Source: Enoplolaimus lenunculus (taxonomy: Eukaryota > Nematoda > Enoplea > Enoplida > Thoracostomopsidae). Taken from it: a stretch of 64,000 bases of DNA. Position numbers and translations under genes: made by a program. Positions 33,290 through 44,309 of the stretch are shown here, in pieces (the first letter of the stretch is position 1; every line of letters begins with the position of its first letter). Under the pieces are notes generated by a model. That model did no database searches. It was not told where the DNA came from and saw only the letters and a program-made list of their open reading frames with translations. Location: the NCBI GenBank assembly GCA_030248215.1, contig JASANG010000522.1, positions 62,001 to 126,000 on the forward strand, written 5' to 3'.

Positions 33290-34215
33290 TAGAAGTCACG
33301 CAAAACGTTTTCAAGAGGAGTATAAAATTTAGGATAAGTCACTCCTGTAATTTTAAACTATTGGATCAACCTTAACACTTAAATTTCGATAGCACAAAAT
33401 GTATTCAAGAGAAGTAAAAAAATTACGATAAGTCACTCCTGTAATTTTAAAATATTGGATCAACCTTAACACTTAGATTTCGATAGCACAAAATGTATTC
33501 AAAAGGAGTAAAAAATTTAGAATAAGTCACTCCTGTAATTTTAAGCTATTGGATCAACCTTAACACTTTAATTTCGATAGCACAAAATGTATTCAAAAGG
33601 AGTAAAAAATTTAGAATAAGTCACTCCTGTAATTTTAAACTATTGGATCAACCTTAACGCTTAAATTTCGATAGCACAAAATGTATTCAAGAGGAGTAAA
33701 AAAATTAGAATAAGTCACTCCTGTAATTTTAAACTATTGGATCAACCTTAACACTTAAATTTCGATAGCACAAAATGTATTCAAGAGAAGTAAAAAAATT
33801 ACGATAAGTCACTCCTGTAATTTTAAGCTATTGGATCAACCTTAACACTTTAATTTCGATAGCACAAAATGTATTCAAAAGGAGTAAAAAATTTAGAATA
33901 AGTCACTCCTGTAATTTTAAACTATTGGATCAACCTTAACGCTTAAATTTCGATAGCACAAAATGTATTCAAGAAGAGTAAAAAATTTAGAATAAGTCAC
34001 TTTTGTAATTTTAAACTATTGGATCAACCTTAACGCTTAAATTTCGATGGCACAAAATGTATTCAAGAGGAGTAAAAAATTTAGAATAAGTCACTCCTGT
34101 AATTTTAAACTATTGGATCAACCTTAACGCTTAAATTTCGATGGCACAAAATGTATTCAAGAGGAGTAAAAAATTTAGAATAAGTCACTCCTGTAATTTT
34201 AAACTATTGGATTAT
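33290..34215 (+). repeat. 94-bp tandem array, about ten copies, directly after the SLC16-like stop
   Basis: Repeat starts such as AAGTCACTCC at 33336, 33430, 33524 and 33618 are exactly 94 bp apart and continue to about 34210. Unit pieces: GGAGTAAAAAATTTAGAATA, AAGTCACTCCTGTAATTTTA, CTATTGGATCAACCTTAACR, CTTAAATTTCGATAGCACAA. AGGAGT and ACTCCT in each unit can pair as a six-base stem. The array starts less than 100 bp after the stop and ends before the first AATAAA, so it may be transcribed in the 3' UTR. Confidence 0.95.
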
Positions 34216-34300
34216 ACTTGACGTCCGGCACCGTCCATCGCCGTGCGTCCACCGTACGGCACCGCACATCATAAAAAGTATTGCGCAACCTTTAATCTGT

Positions 34301-34306
34301 AATAAA
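34301..34306 (+). promoter_or_regulatory. candidate polyadenylation signal for the SLC16-like gene
   Basis: First AATAAA on the plus strand after the stop at 33202, just beyond the 94-bp array and followed by a TG/TA-rich stretch. Placement by motif only. Confidence 0.4.
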
Positions 34307-35471
34307 GAATATTGAAGATGTATATATGTATTAAAGTTCGTTTATGCAACCAGTTTCGCAGTACAGGATAACGCTAACGCTCAAATGCGTAAGGTATTTT
34401 TATCACAGGTTAGCGAATCAGTTTAAGGTAAAATATTGGTTAAATTTATTTAAACATTTGGCCCATGTAAAGATCAGGAGCGAAACATTTTATCAAATTT
34501 ATACTCTTACGTCCATTGGTTTCAAACCGTGCAAACGATATTCAGTAGGCAACAATCAATAAGTACGGTTGAAAGTACGAAATCTTACAAAATCTTAGTC
34601 GCTAAACGGCCGTGTTACTTTTAGAGTCATCCCGGTTACTGGTGGATCTGATAAAGAGTCGACTTACATTGTAGACTGCATTTTTTTGGTTCGGCTTAAG
34701 CTTACAATTATGCTTAGGCTTAAGAATACGCTTTACTGTTACGGTCCTAAAAGTAACATTTTCCCGCTAAACAATCTGTGGTCATAAAAAATGTCTGAAA
34801 TTGTTAGTACGATAAGTTCCGGCTAACTGAATAAATGTCATTTATTTAAAATTTAATTTTGTTTTAAAATTTTTGAACCTGAAACATTGTTTTTTACAGA
34901 TGTTCAACATTATCTATTATATAGTTAAGGATGGAATGCCTCACATACGTATTTTTGTCAACTTTTCAGCATTACTTTGTTTACAATATCTTCTTACAAT
35001 AGAAATATGATTATTGTGCTCTGTGAAAAGATAATTAACATGCAGATTATTATGCATTCGCTAACTTTTGTGCATTGCGCAAAGCCGGCTGACTAGAATA
35101 CTTTATTTGAGACCTGCCACTAAATGGTTACCTGCTTGAAGTTTACCAGATCTTCAGCTTTCAAATGATGTCTTCGGAAAAATGACGGAAGTCTATGAAA
35201 CTTAAGCTCGATCTAGCGACCATGAAATTTAAGTACAGGTATAATATTTAGGGCCAATATTCGTTTTAGGGCGTAACAGTAGATTAAGCGTGAATGTAAG
35301 CCTACTCTTTTATATACCCACAGAAACCAGACGGACCTAAAAGTAACATGGGCCATATTAAAGATCATATTGAATTGCGTTTATGCTTAACGTGTTATTT
35401 TTAATATACACATATACGTAATGTTCAAAATTCAGAACAATCTCATTGATCTCAACGATCACTTTTGACAA

Positions 35472-35722
35472 CACTGTAAATCCCAGTGAGTTGATTTTAA
35501 CTCAGAATGAGTTGAATCACTCAGTCTGAGTTTGGACTTTTACAACTGAGAATTTTGAGTGAATAAAACTTACTTTGACTTAATTATTTAACTTACCTGG
35601 AATAAACTGAACTCAGAGTGAGAATCAATTCAACTTAGAGTTTAGTTAATCTTAACTGTTATTAACTCAGAAATAACTGACTCTCTCGTTGAGTTGATTA
35701 ATCAATCCATTGGAATTTACAG
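35472..35722. mobile_element. family B MITE
   Basis: CACTGTAAATCCCAGTGAGTT left, CATTGGAATTTACAG right, interior as in the other copies. Confidence 0.75.
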
Positions 35723-36510
35723 CCAACTATTCTAAGGAAGTTTTGTATTAACAATCTTGGCTTAGGTTTATGAGAAATGCCTCCTCGTTAAGTCTAATCT
35801 TGAGCTTGAAGCTAAACATAAGTCTAAGCCTAAGCCTGAAAATCAAATCCTTAGGATAAGCCTAAACATAAAGTCTCATTGTAAGCCTAATCCTTGCAGA
35901 CTCTTATAGTTCCCCACTGTTCCTGTTCTCGAAGGGCAGACCCTGAAAATTAACATGAACCAAAATCTTCATTCTGTACGGATTTTGCTTTGTTTACATC
36001 AAAATACAGTTGTAAAAGGGCAAAACAGTACTTGCAACTGTGTAATTAGTATTCTTTTGTCTAGAATTATCTTCGATTCTTAGTCAATTTACATTGGTTT
36101 ATTTCGGGTTCGGCGCCAAGGGGGGCCAGATGGGCTCAGCTCCCCACCCTGCAAATATGTTGGTTCCCCTAGCAAATTTTCAATCTTGTTTGTAAGTCAT
36201 TAATAAACCTTAAATGCCCGTTCTGAAAATTTTTGAACCCCCTAGTAAGGTGAGCTGGCTACGGGCGTGGTTTACTCAAAAGTATAAACATTGTTTACTA
36301 GAAATCCAAATTTTAATAAACAAACAGTTGTAAACAAGCTGCAAAATGTATAGGCTGATATCCGTTTCCGAGTAACATGAGTGTAGCAGTGTTAGTTTTC
36401 GTTTTATCCGTCTATCCTCAATAAGCAGGTGTCGTGAAGTCTTGGTGAATATCCCATAATCGGCAGATATACGATTTTATGATCAAGGAGGGTGTTACCT
36501 ACTAACTGCC

Positions 36511-36718
36511 GGTCCATGTAAAGATCAGGGGCGGAACGTTTTTTTGCGGGACTGCAATAGAGTAAGCTTTAACTTTAGACTAATTTTTTTGCTTGGCTTA
36601 GACTTAGGCTTATGCTTACGCTAAGGAATATGATCATTCTTGCGTTTAGGCTTAGGCTTAGGCTTAGGCTTAAGAATATGCTTGTAATACTGTTCCGTTC
36701 CTGTTCTTTACATTGGCC
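36511..36718. mobile_element. family A MITE with 7/8 target duplication
   Basis: GGTCCATGTAAAGATCAGGG left, CCTGTTCTTTACATTGGCC right, TTAGGC core. Flanking octamers TAACTGCC and TAACTGCA. One of the cleanest copies of the GTAAAGATCAGGGGCGG subtype. Confidence 0.88.
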
Positions 36719-37201
36719 TAACTGCAATAGAGGACCAGAATATACCCAATCTGCTATATAAAATATGTGGCGCATATATAACCAAGCCTAAGCTTAAGCC
36801 CAAGCCAAAGCCTTAGCAAAAAATAGGATATAGCTTGAGCTTACTCGATTACAGTCCGCAGGAAAACGTTCAGGCCCAGTTCTATACATAGGCCAAATAT
36901 GTAAAATATATTACATATTATGCTTTGTATATATATAGGACCGAATTTTTCTAGGAAGCTCATATTTCACAAAAATTCTGTAAATAGATACAAGTTAAAT
37001 TAATACGGTCTATGTCCAATGACTTTTAGGGGCGTAATAGTAGATTAAGCGAATTCATAAGCCTAAGCCTAAGCCTAAACGTTGCAAAAACTAAGTCCTC
37101 GAAATTTCAGCCAGACCTACCTATCTAGTTTGGGAAGCTGAACCACAGCTTAGTAATGTGATAGAATTTAATGCAATCTGTGGACAAACTTAAAAGAAAA
37201 T

Positions 37202-37207
37202 TTTATT
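37202..37207 (-). promoter_or_regulatory. candidate polyadenylation signal for the GPCR
   Basis: TTTATT on plus reads AATAAA on minus, about 90 nt past the stop codon of the minus-strand GPCR. First such motif downstream. Confidence 0.5.
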
Positions 37208-37295
37208 CATAAATTGGCAAATTTTCAAAATTTAATCAAAAATTCGACCATTATCTGAAACCGTTGTCATTGGAGCCAGAACCGAGCAATGAAAA

Positions 37296-39332
37296 TTAAT
37301 GACTACTACCACCAAATAACGATTCATGCGTATATCCTCTTGAGTCGCGTCCGGTGCTGAAACCATACCCACCGGTCGATCGTCGACGAGAAATCCCGCA
37401 CCATTTTTCTAGCCGTCGCCGCAAATATTGCCGATACGACCGTTGTGTTCCAATAATCACAACCGGATTCCCAACTGGATTGAGGGAAACCAACAAAATA
37501 AGCGACAACAACCAAATATAAGTCGATAACGAGGCTGGAAGCAGACTCAGTCTGTAGAGAAAATAGCCAATCCGATACGGCAATACTGTTGAACAGGTCC
37601 AAATAGTTGCCGAAAATACAAGCGCGATCGAACGTAGCGAAGATGCGACATGGTGTGATTTTGATTTTAGCGTTTTTGCACCGTTTGGTCTTGTGGTGAC
37701 CCCACCACCTCCGCCGCTGGTATTGGAATGAGCAGTTGAAAAGCGTCGAGGTATTGTTTGAATTGACGAATAAAATCTTGTTGCCGCAGACGCGATGAAC
37801 AGTTGCGATGCGCGATTGGCCAATCGTGGCGAAGCGTTTGACGATGATCTCAACTTAATACTGAGCGCTGATTGACTAATCGTTGGTCTATTTGTCATAG
37901 ATTGGCTGAGCGCTGTTGGTGGACTGGTAGCTGATTGGCTAGATGTCTGTAGTGACGGTGGTTCAAGCGCTGAAAACGAACGAATTTGATTGTTCGATTC
38001 GCGATTGAACGTTGCTGATTGGTCCCCGCAATCGACGAATAACAACGCTGATTGGTTCTTTCGATCGCATGCGTAACGTGACTGGCTAGAGTCACAACTT
38101 GGCGCACTCAATGCTTGACGCTGATTAAAGCCGGTCGCTGATTGGTTGGTACTCAAAAGATTGCTGCCTTCATCCGCAGGCTGTTGCTGATTGGTTCGTA
38201 GCGGTTCGTGAGCAGATGACATTCGTGTTGAGTCGCTACTGATTCCACTAGTGCTACTATTGGCCACTCTTGATCCGTGTAAAATAGGTTCCGTTGAACT
38301 TGATGGATTGATTCCAATATCTGTCGAATGATCGGTCCCAGTATCAACTCCAGGTACTTGGATATATCGTCGCGAGTAAGCGATTTGAGACGACTTCGCG
38401 TGGATGTGATCCGGCCCTCCGCCTTTCCAGCTAGCATTTTGCCCGTCTAACGCTTGTAAGCTAGGATCAACCGAAAAATCAATGGTAGGCCGATGCCCAT
38501 TCCTTGCGTACGCCAACTCAGCGTTGAGTTGCTCGTCGCTCTGTTTAACCCGATTAACCAGTATTCGAATATAACAACTAATGGCGAACGATGCAATGAT
38601 CGGTGCCATAAGGAATACAACCACAAACGACATGTAAACCCACGGTTTGCGAGGCTCAACCGAACATTCGCCAGCTTCGTTGACTTTAAAATTAGTCGCC
38701 GGGCCGAGGACTATTAAAACCGTCCAGCCTAACGCGATTATCCACGTCACTGCAATGGCAATTGCCGTCCGTCGGCCGGTAACATATTGATGATAGTGAA
38801 GCGGCCGACTTAGATACAAAAATTTATCAGCGTTCAATAGTAAAAGTGATAAACTGGACGAGATACAGCCGAGGTATGTCGCTAGGTACATTATTAAACA
38901 AACGCCGTATGAATATTGGACGTTTTCAATGAAATATCCGTACATTAATGGCGAATGTAGCGATGAAACCAGTAAATCACCACAAATCATACTCAAAACG
39001 ATGAGTTGCGAATGCTGTTGAGTTCGTTTATATACTCGCGTGCCTAAGGCTAGCACTAATATTTGAAGTGGCGGGCCGACCAAAGAAAACGATAGTTCAA
39101 AGTAGCCGACGACTAAATATGTCATTAACAGTTGAGGATTTGAATTCAAATCGCTATCTGCGGTTAAATTTGTACCGTTAGCGTCGCCCAACGCTGAAGT
39201 GACGTCATAGTCGTGGGAATGTGAAAATTTTCCCACGCTCATAGGTGTTGATGTTGAATTTTCCCACGGTTTGGAACCAGTTGTCGTTGGAATGTTATGA
39301 TGCGATATTGTTGTGCGTGGACTTGATAGCAT
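37296..39332 (-). CDS. intronless rhodopsin-class (class A) G-protein-coupled receptor, orphan, 678 aa
   Basis: Seven-helix receptor at the plasma membrane; ligand unknown. N-terminus about 65 residues with N-glycosylation sites near 25, 52 and 55. TM1 about 70-97, TM2 about 108-130 with SMICGDLLVS (Asp at the 2.50 position), TM3 about 142-165 with Cys145, then NADKFLYLSRPLHY (residues 167-180), a variant of DRYxxIxxPLxY with Asp-Lys-Phe. TM4 about 189-210, Cys223 in the second extracellular loop, TM5 about 231-258. The third intracellular loop is about 310 residues, Ser/Gln/Asn-rich with repeated QSA motifs. TM6 begins near LRSIALVFSATIWTC, and TM7 has NPVGNPVVI (about 618-626) where NPxxY is usual. 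Layout resembles aminergic receptors but I see no aspartate clearly at 3.32. In-frame TAG lies nine bases before the ATG, which has A at -3. Stop is followed by AATAAA. Confidence 0.9.
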   Translation of the reverse strand: MLSSPRTTISHHNIPTTTGSKPWENSTSTPMSVGKFSHSHDYDVTSALGDANGTNLTADSDLNSNPQLLMTYLVVGYFELSFSLVGPPLQILVLALGTRVYKRTQQHSQLIVLSMICGDLLVSSLHSPLMYGYFIENVQYSYGVCLIMYLATYLGCISSSLSLLLLNADKFLYLSRPLHYHQYVTGRRTAIAIAVTWIIALGWTVLIVLGPATNFKVNEAGECSVEPRKPWVYMSFVVVFLMAPIIASFAISCYIRILVNRVKQSDEQLNAELAYARNGHRPTIDFSVDPSLQALDGQNASWKGGGPDHIHAKSSQIAYSRRYIQVPGVDTGTDHSTDIGINPSSSTEPILHGSRVANSSTSGISSDSTRMSSAHEPLRTNQQQPADEGSNLLSTNQSATGFNQRQALSAPSCDSSQSRYACDRKNQSALLFVDCGDQSATFNRESNNQIRSFSALEPPSLQTSSQSATSPPTALSQSMTNRPTISQSALSIKLRSSSNASPRLANRASQLFIASAATRFYSSIQTIPRRFSTAHSNTSGGGGGVTTRPNGAKTLKSKSHHVASSLRSIALVFSATIWTCSTVLPYRIGYFLYRLSLLPASLSTYIWLLSLILLVSLNPVGNPVVIIGTQRSYRQYLRRRLEKWCGISRRRSTGGYGFSTGRDSRGYTHESLFGGSSH
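37930..38194 (-). repeat. interspersed CCAATCAGC motif within the GPCR loop
   Basis: GCTGATTGG (plus orientation) occurs exactly at 37930, 38014, 38047, 38137 and 38186, with near copies between about 37868 and 38120. In the reading frame it encodes the (N/D/S)QSA repeats of intracellular loop 3. Spacing is irregular, so it is dispersed rather than tandem. Confidence 0.75.
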
Positions 39333-39540
39333 GATTGACTATTGTTTGCTATAAAATTTGTATATAAATTTAGAAATAATTCTGAAATATTTTTAAAGAA
39401 GCTTTTATAATGAATTTTGTACAAATATCGAAATGAACGTTGCATCAAACAACAAAAACCGAAAAAGTGACCCTGTTTTAATTATTACTTTGTGCCCAAA
39501 AACAGTAACCTGGACCAATCATTAAATCAATAAGCCTTAA

Positions 39541-39819
39541 GCCCCATTCAGACGTGCAAGGTTTTGCTGCGAAAACTTGCAGCTGCAACTTGCACATGCA
39601 AGTTTTATCCAAAATCCTGTTCAAAAAAACTTGCAGCTGGAAATAATTCATTAAAAATCATAGCTGGGAATTAAGTTCACATGTGTAAATAAATAACCAT
39701 GTAAAGTTCACTGAATTTATTTCAGCCGCTTTCTGATTGGCTGATGAAAAAACGCAAGTTCTGCGTGCAATTTGCAGCTGCAAATTCTCGTTGCAAAAAC
39801 TTGGACGTGTGAATACGGC
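39541..39819. mobile_element. family G MITE flanked by TTAA
   Basis: GCCCCATTCAGACGTGCAAG left mirrors CTTGGACGTGTGAATACGGC right at about 16 of 20. TTAA at 39537-39540 and 39820-39823. The interior repeats AACTTGCAGCTGCAA. The same interior appears at about 26255-26310 and 52525-52600 in damaged copies. Confidence 0.8.
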
Positions 39820-40639
39820 TTAAGTGCAACAATAAAGTCTTAAACCTGAGCCTACAACTAAGCGTACGCAAAAATTGGTCTTAAAATATGCCTACAAAGC
39901 GAAACACCGTAAAAATAACAAGGACTGTTCATAACACTGAAAACATTTTGCACTTAGCTTCAATAAACTGCTACTGATTCACCCTATCCATTCTATAGAC
40001 AGGTTCGTACGACAAATGAAATATTGCTATTTTTGCTTAGATTCAACGGATTAGAGTATTAAAAACTGTAGAAAAAAACCCACAACTTTAACCGAAATTT
40101 GTTTTTCAACTAAAAAGACTTTAGTGTGGAACTAAAACCCGAATACGCACACTAGTCTTGTGAGTCAGGTTGTGCCGTCAGGGTCCCCATGTTAGGGGGG
40201 GCGGGCGGTATAGCCTGGGTTATAAACATTGCTACAAGAGTATACCGAGCGAGAAAACGGTTTTGACGGTGGGAAGACAAAATATTAAATCTCGTACAGT
40301 CAACACTGATATTAATCGTCTCTCTATAGGAATTTTGGTGTTCCTTGTATACTGTCGATTGTCTATGCGGTCGTATAAGGTTCTTAGTTTGCATTCATAG
40401 ACAGAAATATGGAAATTGGCAACGTTAGCTGCGTTGTTGGTGTATTTTGGGCAGGTTTCAGGTTACAGGAATCAGGTGTGTTTGTATGGCTGTGGGCATA
40501 TAGAATCAACAGTTGGTTATGAAATATTAACCAAATTTCAAACCGAATCAAAATTTCGGGTTTGTTAGGTTTCAATTTGTAAGGTATTTATTGGTGGCGT
40601 TTTTAAGATATTAACTTTACATTAAAATAATGAACTACA

Positions 40640-40742
40640 TTGCAAAAATGGCCGCTCAGTGAGTCGAATTTGACTCAGTTTGTGTAGTTCGGAAAAGCCT
40701 ATTACGGAAAGAGTCAATTTGACTAACCATTGTTTGCAGTGT
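40640..40742. mobile_element. family C element, partial
   Basis: Ends GAGTCAATTTGACTAACC then TTTGCAGTG followed by TA, with CAGTTTGTGTAGTTCGGAAA inside. The left half is mostly missing. Confidence 0.65.
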
Positions 40743-40749
40743 ACCCCTA

Positions 40750-40955
40750 TTCACAAATCGGCGCATATTACTTTGAGGGTCGAACCTTTTTTCATGATAC
40801 ATAACAGAATAAGCTTTAGGCTATGTTTTGCTTAGACTTAGATTTAATCTTAGTTATAGACTTAATCTTATGCTGAGGTTTACGGTCGGGCTTAGGCTTG
40901 GGATTACAAATAAGCTTATACTACTGTTATGCCCCTCAAAGTAACTTTGGCCCAC
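40750..40955. mobile_element. family A MITE, TTACTTTGAGGG subtype
   Basis: GGCGCATATTACTTTGAGGG left, CCCCTCAAAGTAACTTTGGCC right. Decayed TTAGRC-type core and AAATAAGCTTATACTACTG near the right end. Boundaries are approximate. Confidence 0.65.
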
Positions 40956-40983
40956 AAATTAGCGTAGCACCTATCACAAGTTA

Positions 40984-41214
40984 CACTGTAAATTCGAATG
41001 AGTTGATTAATCAATTCAGCTCGCGAGTTGGGTATTTCTGAATTAATATCAGTAAACATTAACTCGCTCTGAGTTGATTTGATTTTCAAGCTGAGTTGAA
41101 TTGACTCTGGGCGGGTTGGTTAATTAACTCAGAACGAATTGAATCAACACAAAATTCTGAGTTGAGTGATTCAACTCATTCTGAGTTAAAATCAACTCAC
41201 TGAAATTTACAGTG
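40984..41214. mobile_element. family B MITE, near-complete, TA on both sides
   Basis: TA then CACTGTAAATTCGAATGAGTT; right end CTGAAATTTACAGTG then TA. The interior is a near-continuous imperfect palindrome of GAGTTGA and TCAACTC blocks. Confidence 0.85.
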
Positions 41215-41879
41215 TAGCGGTAGATCGTATATTAAATTGTGAACAGTCAAACGCTGTTAGTTGCAGTTACTTGGTAAAAACAAGAATATTTGGCACATTT
41301 CGTCGCATTTCGTCAGCCCAGCCTCTGTGCAAGCGTTGAAACTCGCAATAACGACAGTTAGCTTGTTTGAAACCTAATTTTACTCGTTTGCGGCTAGGTT
41401 CAGGGCCTTTTAATAGGAAATATTGCTTATTACGTTCCTTATATTTCAGAGTAGCACACAAGTTAAGCATAAGCGGTTGGTAGACTTTATTTATGGTCTA
41501 GAGAGCTATGTATAATTAATACCCAGGTTTCACTATGAACGGCATTCAATTTTAATTAGCCGAACAATAGTACATAGTAATATTTCGAAACTAAGCGATG
41601 TATATTGGCCGGAGCCGGAGCCGGATAATAAATTAAAATTTAATACTACATTGCATTCAAATATCAGAACGTAGCTTATAATTCTTTCTTCCGTGGTTGA
41701 AGGTACTCAAAGTGTTCATGTGACAAAGTTTAATATCTCACGCCGATGCATTTTTAACACTTTAACAACGACCCTATTATACTATTCTATGTTTTATGTA
41801 ACGTTGCGTTCAGGTGCAATATTCCTTTGGCCTATGGTCCTTTCAAGGGCATCCAGTTTTCCGTAGGTACCATGAAACA

Positions 41880-42265
41880 GAAGTGGCTATCAGACATGAG
41901 AGTCTCGCTCTCAGTCTCGGCAAGTCTCGATATTTGGCTTTGGTAGGTCTCGATTTCTTGAGTCTCGGTGGTTTGTAACCTACACTAGAAGTCGGAGGAT
42001 TCAGCAAATGCTGGTAGAACTAAAAAAGCAGAAGTTAATATTGTTGAATCGAGTAATGTCTGATGAATAAAATTTCGCCAGGAATCTATGAATTTTCATA
42101 GTTGCGCAATAATTATTAGCAGATATTCTGAAAACAACTATAAAAAAACCATACAAAAAAGCATTAGAAATAATTTTTTTAAAATTTTTCTTTTTTTTCG
42201 GTGATGACCAAAAGTTGACCGAGACCGAGACTTTTCATGGCCAGTTTGCGCCCATCCCTGGCTCG
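41880..42265. mobile_element. family K element (GTCTCGGTCTCGG)
   Basis: GAGAGTCTCGCTCTCAGTCTCGG left and GACCGAGACCGAGACTTTTC with GCGCCCATCCCTGG right. The same ends and interior (AGTCTCGGTGGTTTG, GGTGATG.CCAAAAGTTGAC) occur at 63338-63901. Left boundary uncertain. Confidence 0.6.
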
Positions 42266-42949
42266 GATTAAGGCTATTATTTTTGCTTAGGCTTAGCTTA
42301 GTGATAGACCCATATTTAAACTGAAGGTTAAGCTTAGCCTTAGGAATAATAGAAATATGCTGAGATATATTCTGTGACGCCCCTAAAATAACACTCGTCA
42401 TCAATATCTGGTTATCCAGCGTTATATTGTAACCCAATAAAAATTGTGACCGTACATGGTCACATGCAAACATTTACATTACATGTGTGACAGTAAAATA
42501 TGTAAAAATAGGTCAATCAGTTCGATGGAAATTGGCATAAATACGAATGATGGTATAAATTTTTTGAAATTTTTAAAAATATAATATCAGGCACGTTAAA
42601 ATACCGGAGCCAGAGTCGGATGTCGATTTTTTGTCGGAGACGGAGTCGGCGGAGCCGGAACCGGATATGCCGCGGTCGCACCATGATCAGTATAAACTAC
42701 AATATAAATAAAACTGTTATTTGTCAATAGCAATTCATGCAAGCAGCCTGGGCTTCTAAGAGGGAAAGAATAGCATTTTTGTGAACGAATAAGGCAGTCT
42801 TTTACCTTCTGGAAGCAGACGGCAATGCTGAGTGGCACAATTCCAAACCGACGAACTCGTCCAATAGCGAAGGCAGGATAAATCGAAAAGAAAAAACGTG
42901 CATGATGTTCGATCCTCAGCATTCACTGATCCGGAAGCTACAAGACCTA

Positions 42950-43135
42950 CACTTCAAAATCCAGGCGAGTTGATTTTAACTCAGAGTGAGTTGAATCCAC
43001 TCAAAAGCTTGAGCTCTGAATTAGGTCTTTCAGAACTCTGAATGCTGAATTGGCTGAACTCATTCTGCAGAAATAACCAGAAATAACTAATTCTGCGTCT
43101 AAGTTAATGTAATTAACTCATTGGAATTTACAGTG
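42950..43135. mobile_element. family B MITE, diverged left end
   Basis: TA then CACTTCAAAATCCAGGCGAGTTG; right end CATTGGAATTTACAGTG then TA. Confidence 0.7.
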
Positions 43136-43163
43136 TATCATCACCTGGTATTAATAGGCGCTA

Positions 43164-43615
43164 CACTGTAAATTTCAGTGAGCTAGCGAGTTAGTTTTTT
43201 TCCTGAATTAATATCAGTAAAGATTAACTCACTCTGAAATGAGTTGATTGTCTCTCTGAGTTGAGTTGACTCTGAGTGAGTTGATTAATTAACTCTGAAT
43301 GAATTGAATCAACGCAAAATGCTGAGTTCTGATAGTCGTAACTCAGACTGCACTGCAAAAAATGTTGAGTCAAATTGATTCTCTCCGAAATAGGCTCTAT
43401 GGCACTACACAAAATGAGTCAAATTCGACTCCGCCCGAGTAAAATTTGACTTACTGAGTCGCACATTTGACTCTGGCGGAGTCGAATTTGACTCAGTTTG
43501 TGTAGTCCCGTAGAGCCTATTTCGGAGAGAGTCAATTTGACTCACAATTTTTTTGCTGCGTGAGTGATTCGATTCATTCTGAGTTAATTAAATCAACTCA
43601 CTGAAATTTACAGTG
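43164..43615. mobile_element. family B MITE interrupted by a family C element
   Basis: Left CACTGTAAATTTCAGTGAGCT after TA, right ACTGAAATTTACAGTG. The host sequence stops at ACTCAGACTG (43350) and resumes at TGAGTGATTCG (43561). Other B copies read ACTCAGACTGAGTGATTC without a break, so the join is exact. Confidence 0.9.
43351..43560. mobile_element. family C palindromic element nested in family B
   Basis: CACTGCAAAAAATGTTGAGTC left, CAATTTTTTTGCTGCG right. Arms GAGTCAAATTGATTCTCTCCG and CGGAGAGAGTCAATTTGACTC, and CTACACAAAATGAGTCAAATT and its mirror, nearly fill the 210 bp. The dinucleotide TG is present on both sides of the insert. Confidence 0.9.
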
Positions 43616-43711
43616 GACTTACAAAAAAATTGCGCCCAAACACAGTGAACAGGAAGAAAGTCTGGTAAGACGGAATTAATTCTAAAATCGGAAAAAGTGC
43701 TGATATTTCTT

Positions 43712-43959
43712 CACTGTAAACTCTAGTGAATTGATTTTAACTCAGAACGAAATGAATCACGCAATCTGACTTAGGACTTTCAGAACTCATAATTCTAAGT
43801 TGATTCAACTCATTCTGAAGTAATTAATAAACTCGCCAGGAATCAACTCAACTCAGTGCGAGAACCAATGCAACTCAGAATGAGTTAAAGTTTACTGTTA
43901 TCAACTCAGAAATAACTAACTTTCCGTCTGTTTTGATTAACTCACTGGGATTTAGAGTG
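43712..43959. mobile_element. family B MITE
   Basis: CACTGTAAACTCTAGTGAATTG left, CACTGGGATTTAGAGTG right. Confidence 0.75.
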
Positions 43960-44057
43960 TTGTTTTCAGAAATTTGCGGAAACATTCGTACAAAACGAAG
44001 CTATTCTTAGTATAAAAGGCTCGCAATTATGGTTTCAGAGGGGGGTGGCCAACCCTT

Positions 44058-44309
44058 GCATTATAAATTCTAATGAGTTGATTAATCAACTCTGAGAAAA
44101 AATTACTTATTTCTGGCCACGGCTGAGTTAATAACAATAAATATTAACTCACTATGAGCTGATTTAAATCCGGGTAAGTAAATTAATTAACTCAGCATTA
44201 ATTCATTCAATTTGGAATTCTGAATTCTCAAAGACCTAATTCCTAGCTCAGACTTCTGAGTGGATTCAACTCATTGTGAGTTAAAGTCAACTTGCTGAAA
44301 TTTACAGTG
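44058..44309. mobile_element. family B MITE, left end decayed
   Basis: GCATTATAAATTCTAATGAGTTG left, GCTGAAATTTACAGTG then TA right. Confidence 0.7.

Larger units (their letters stand above)
34307..37201. other. intergenic interval between SLC16-like gene and GPCR
   Basis: No coding sequence seen. Contains family A remnants (about 34460, 34610-34765, 35260-35365, 36511-36718, 37010-37085), a family B copy (35472-35722) and AT-rich unassigned DNA. The two genes converge here. Confidence 0.6.

Noticed and set aside
42596-42922. 108-codon minus-strand frame
   Set aside because: The C-terminal part is translation of a GCCGGAGCCGG transposon end, and the remainder has no family match I can recognise.
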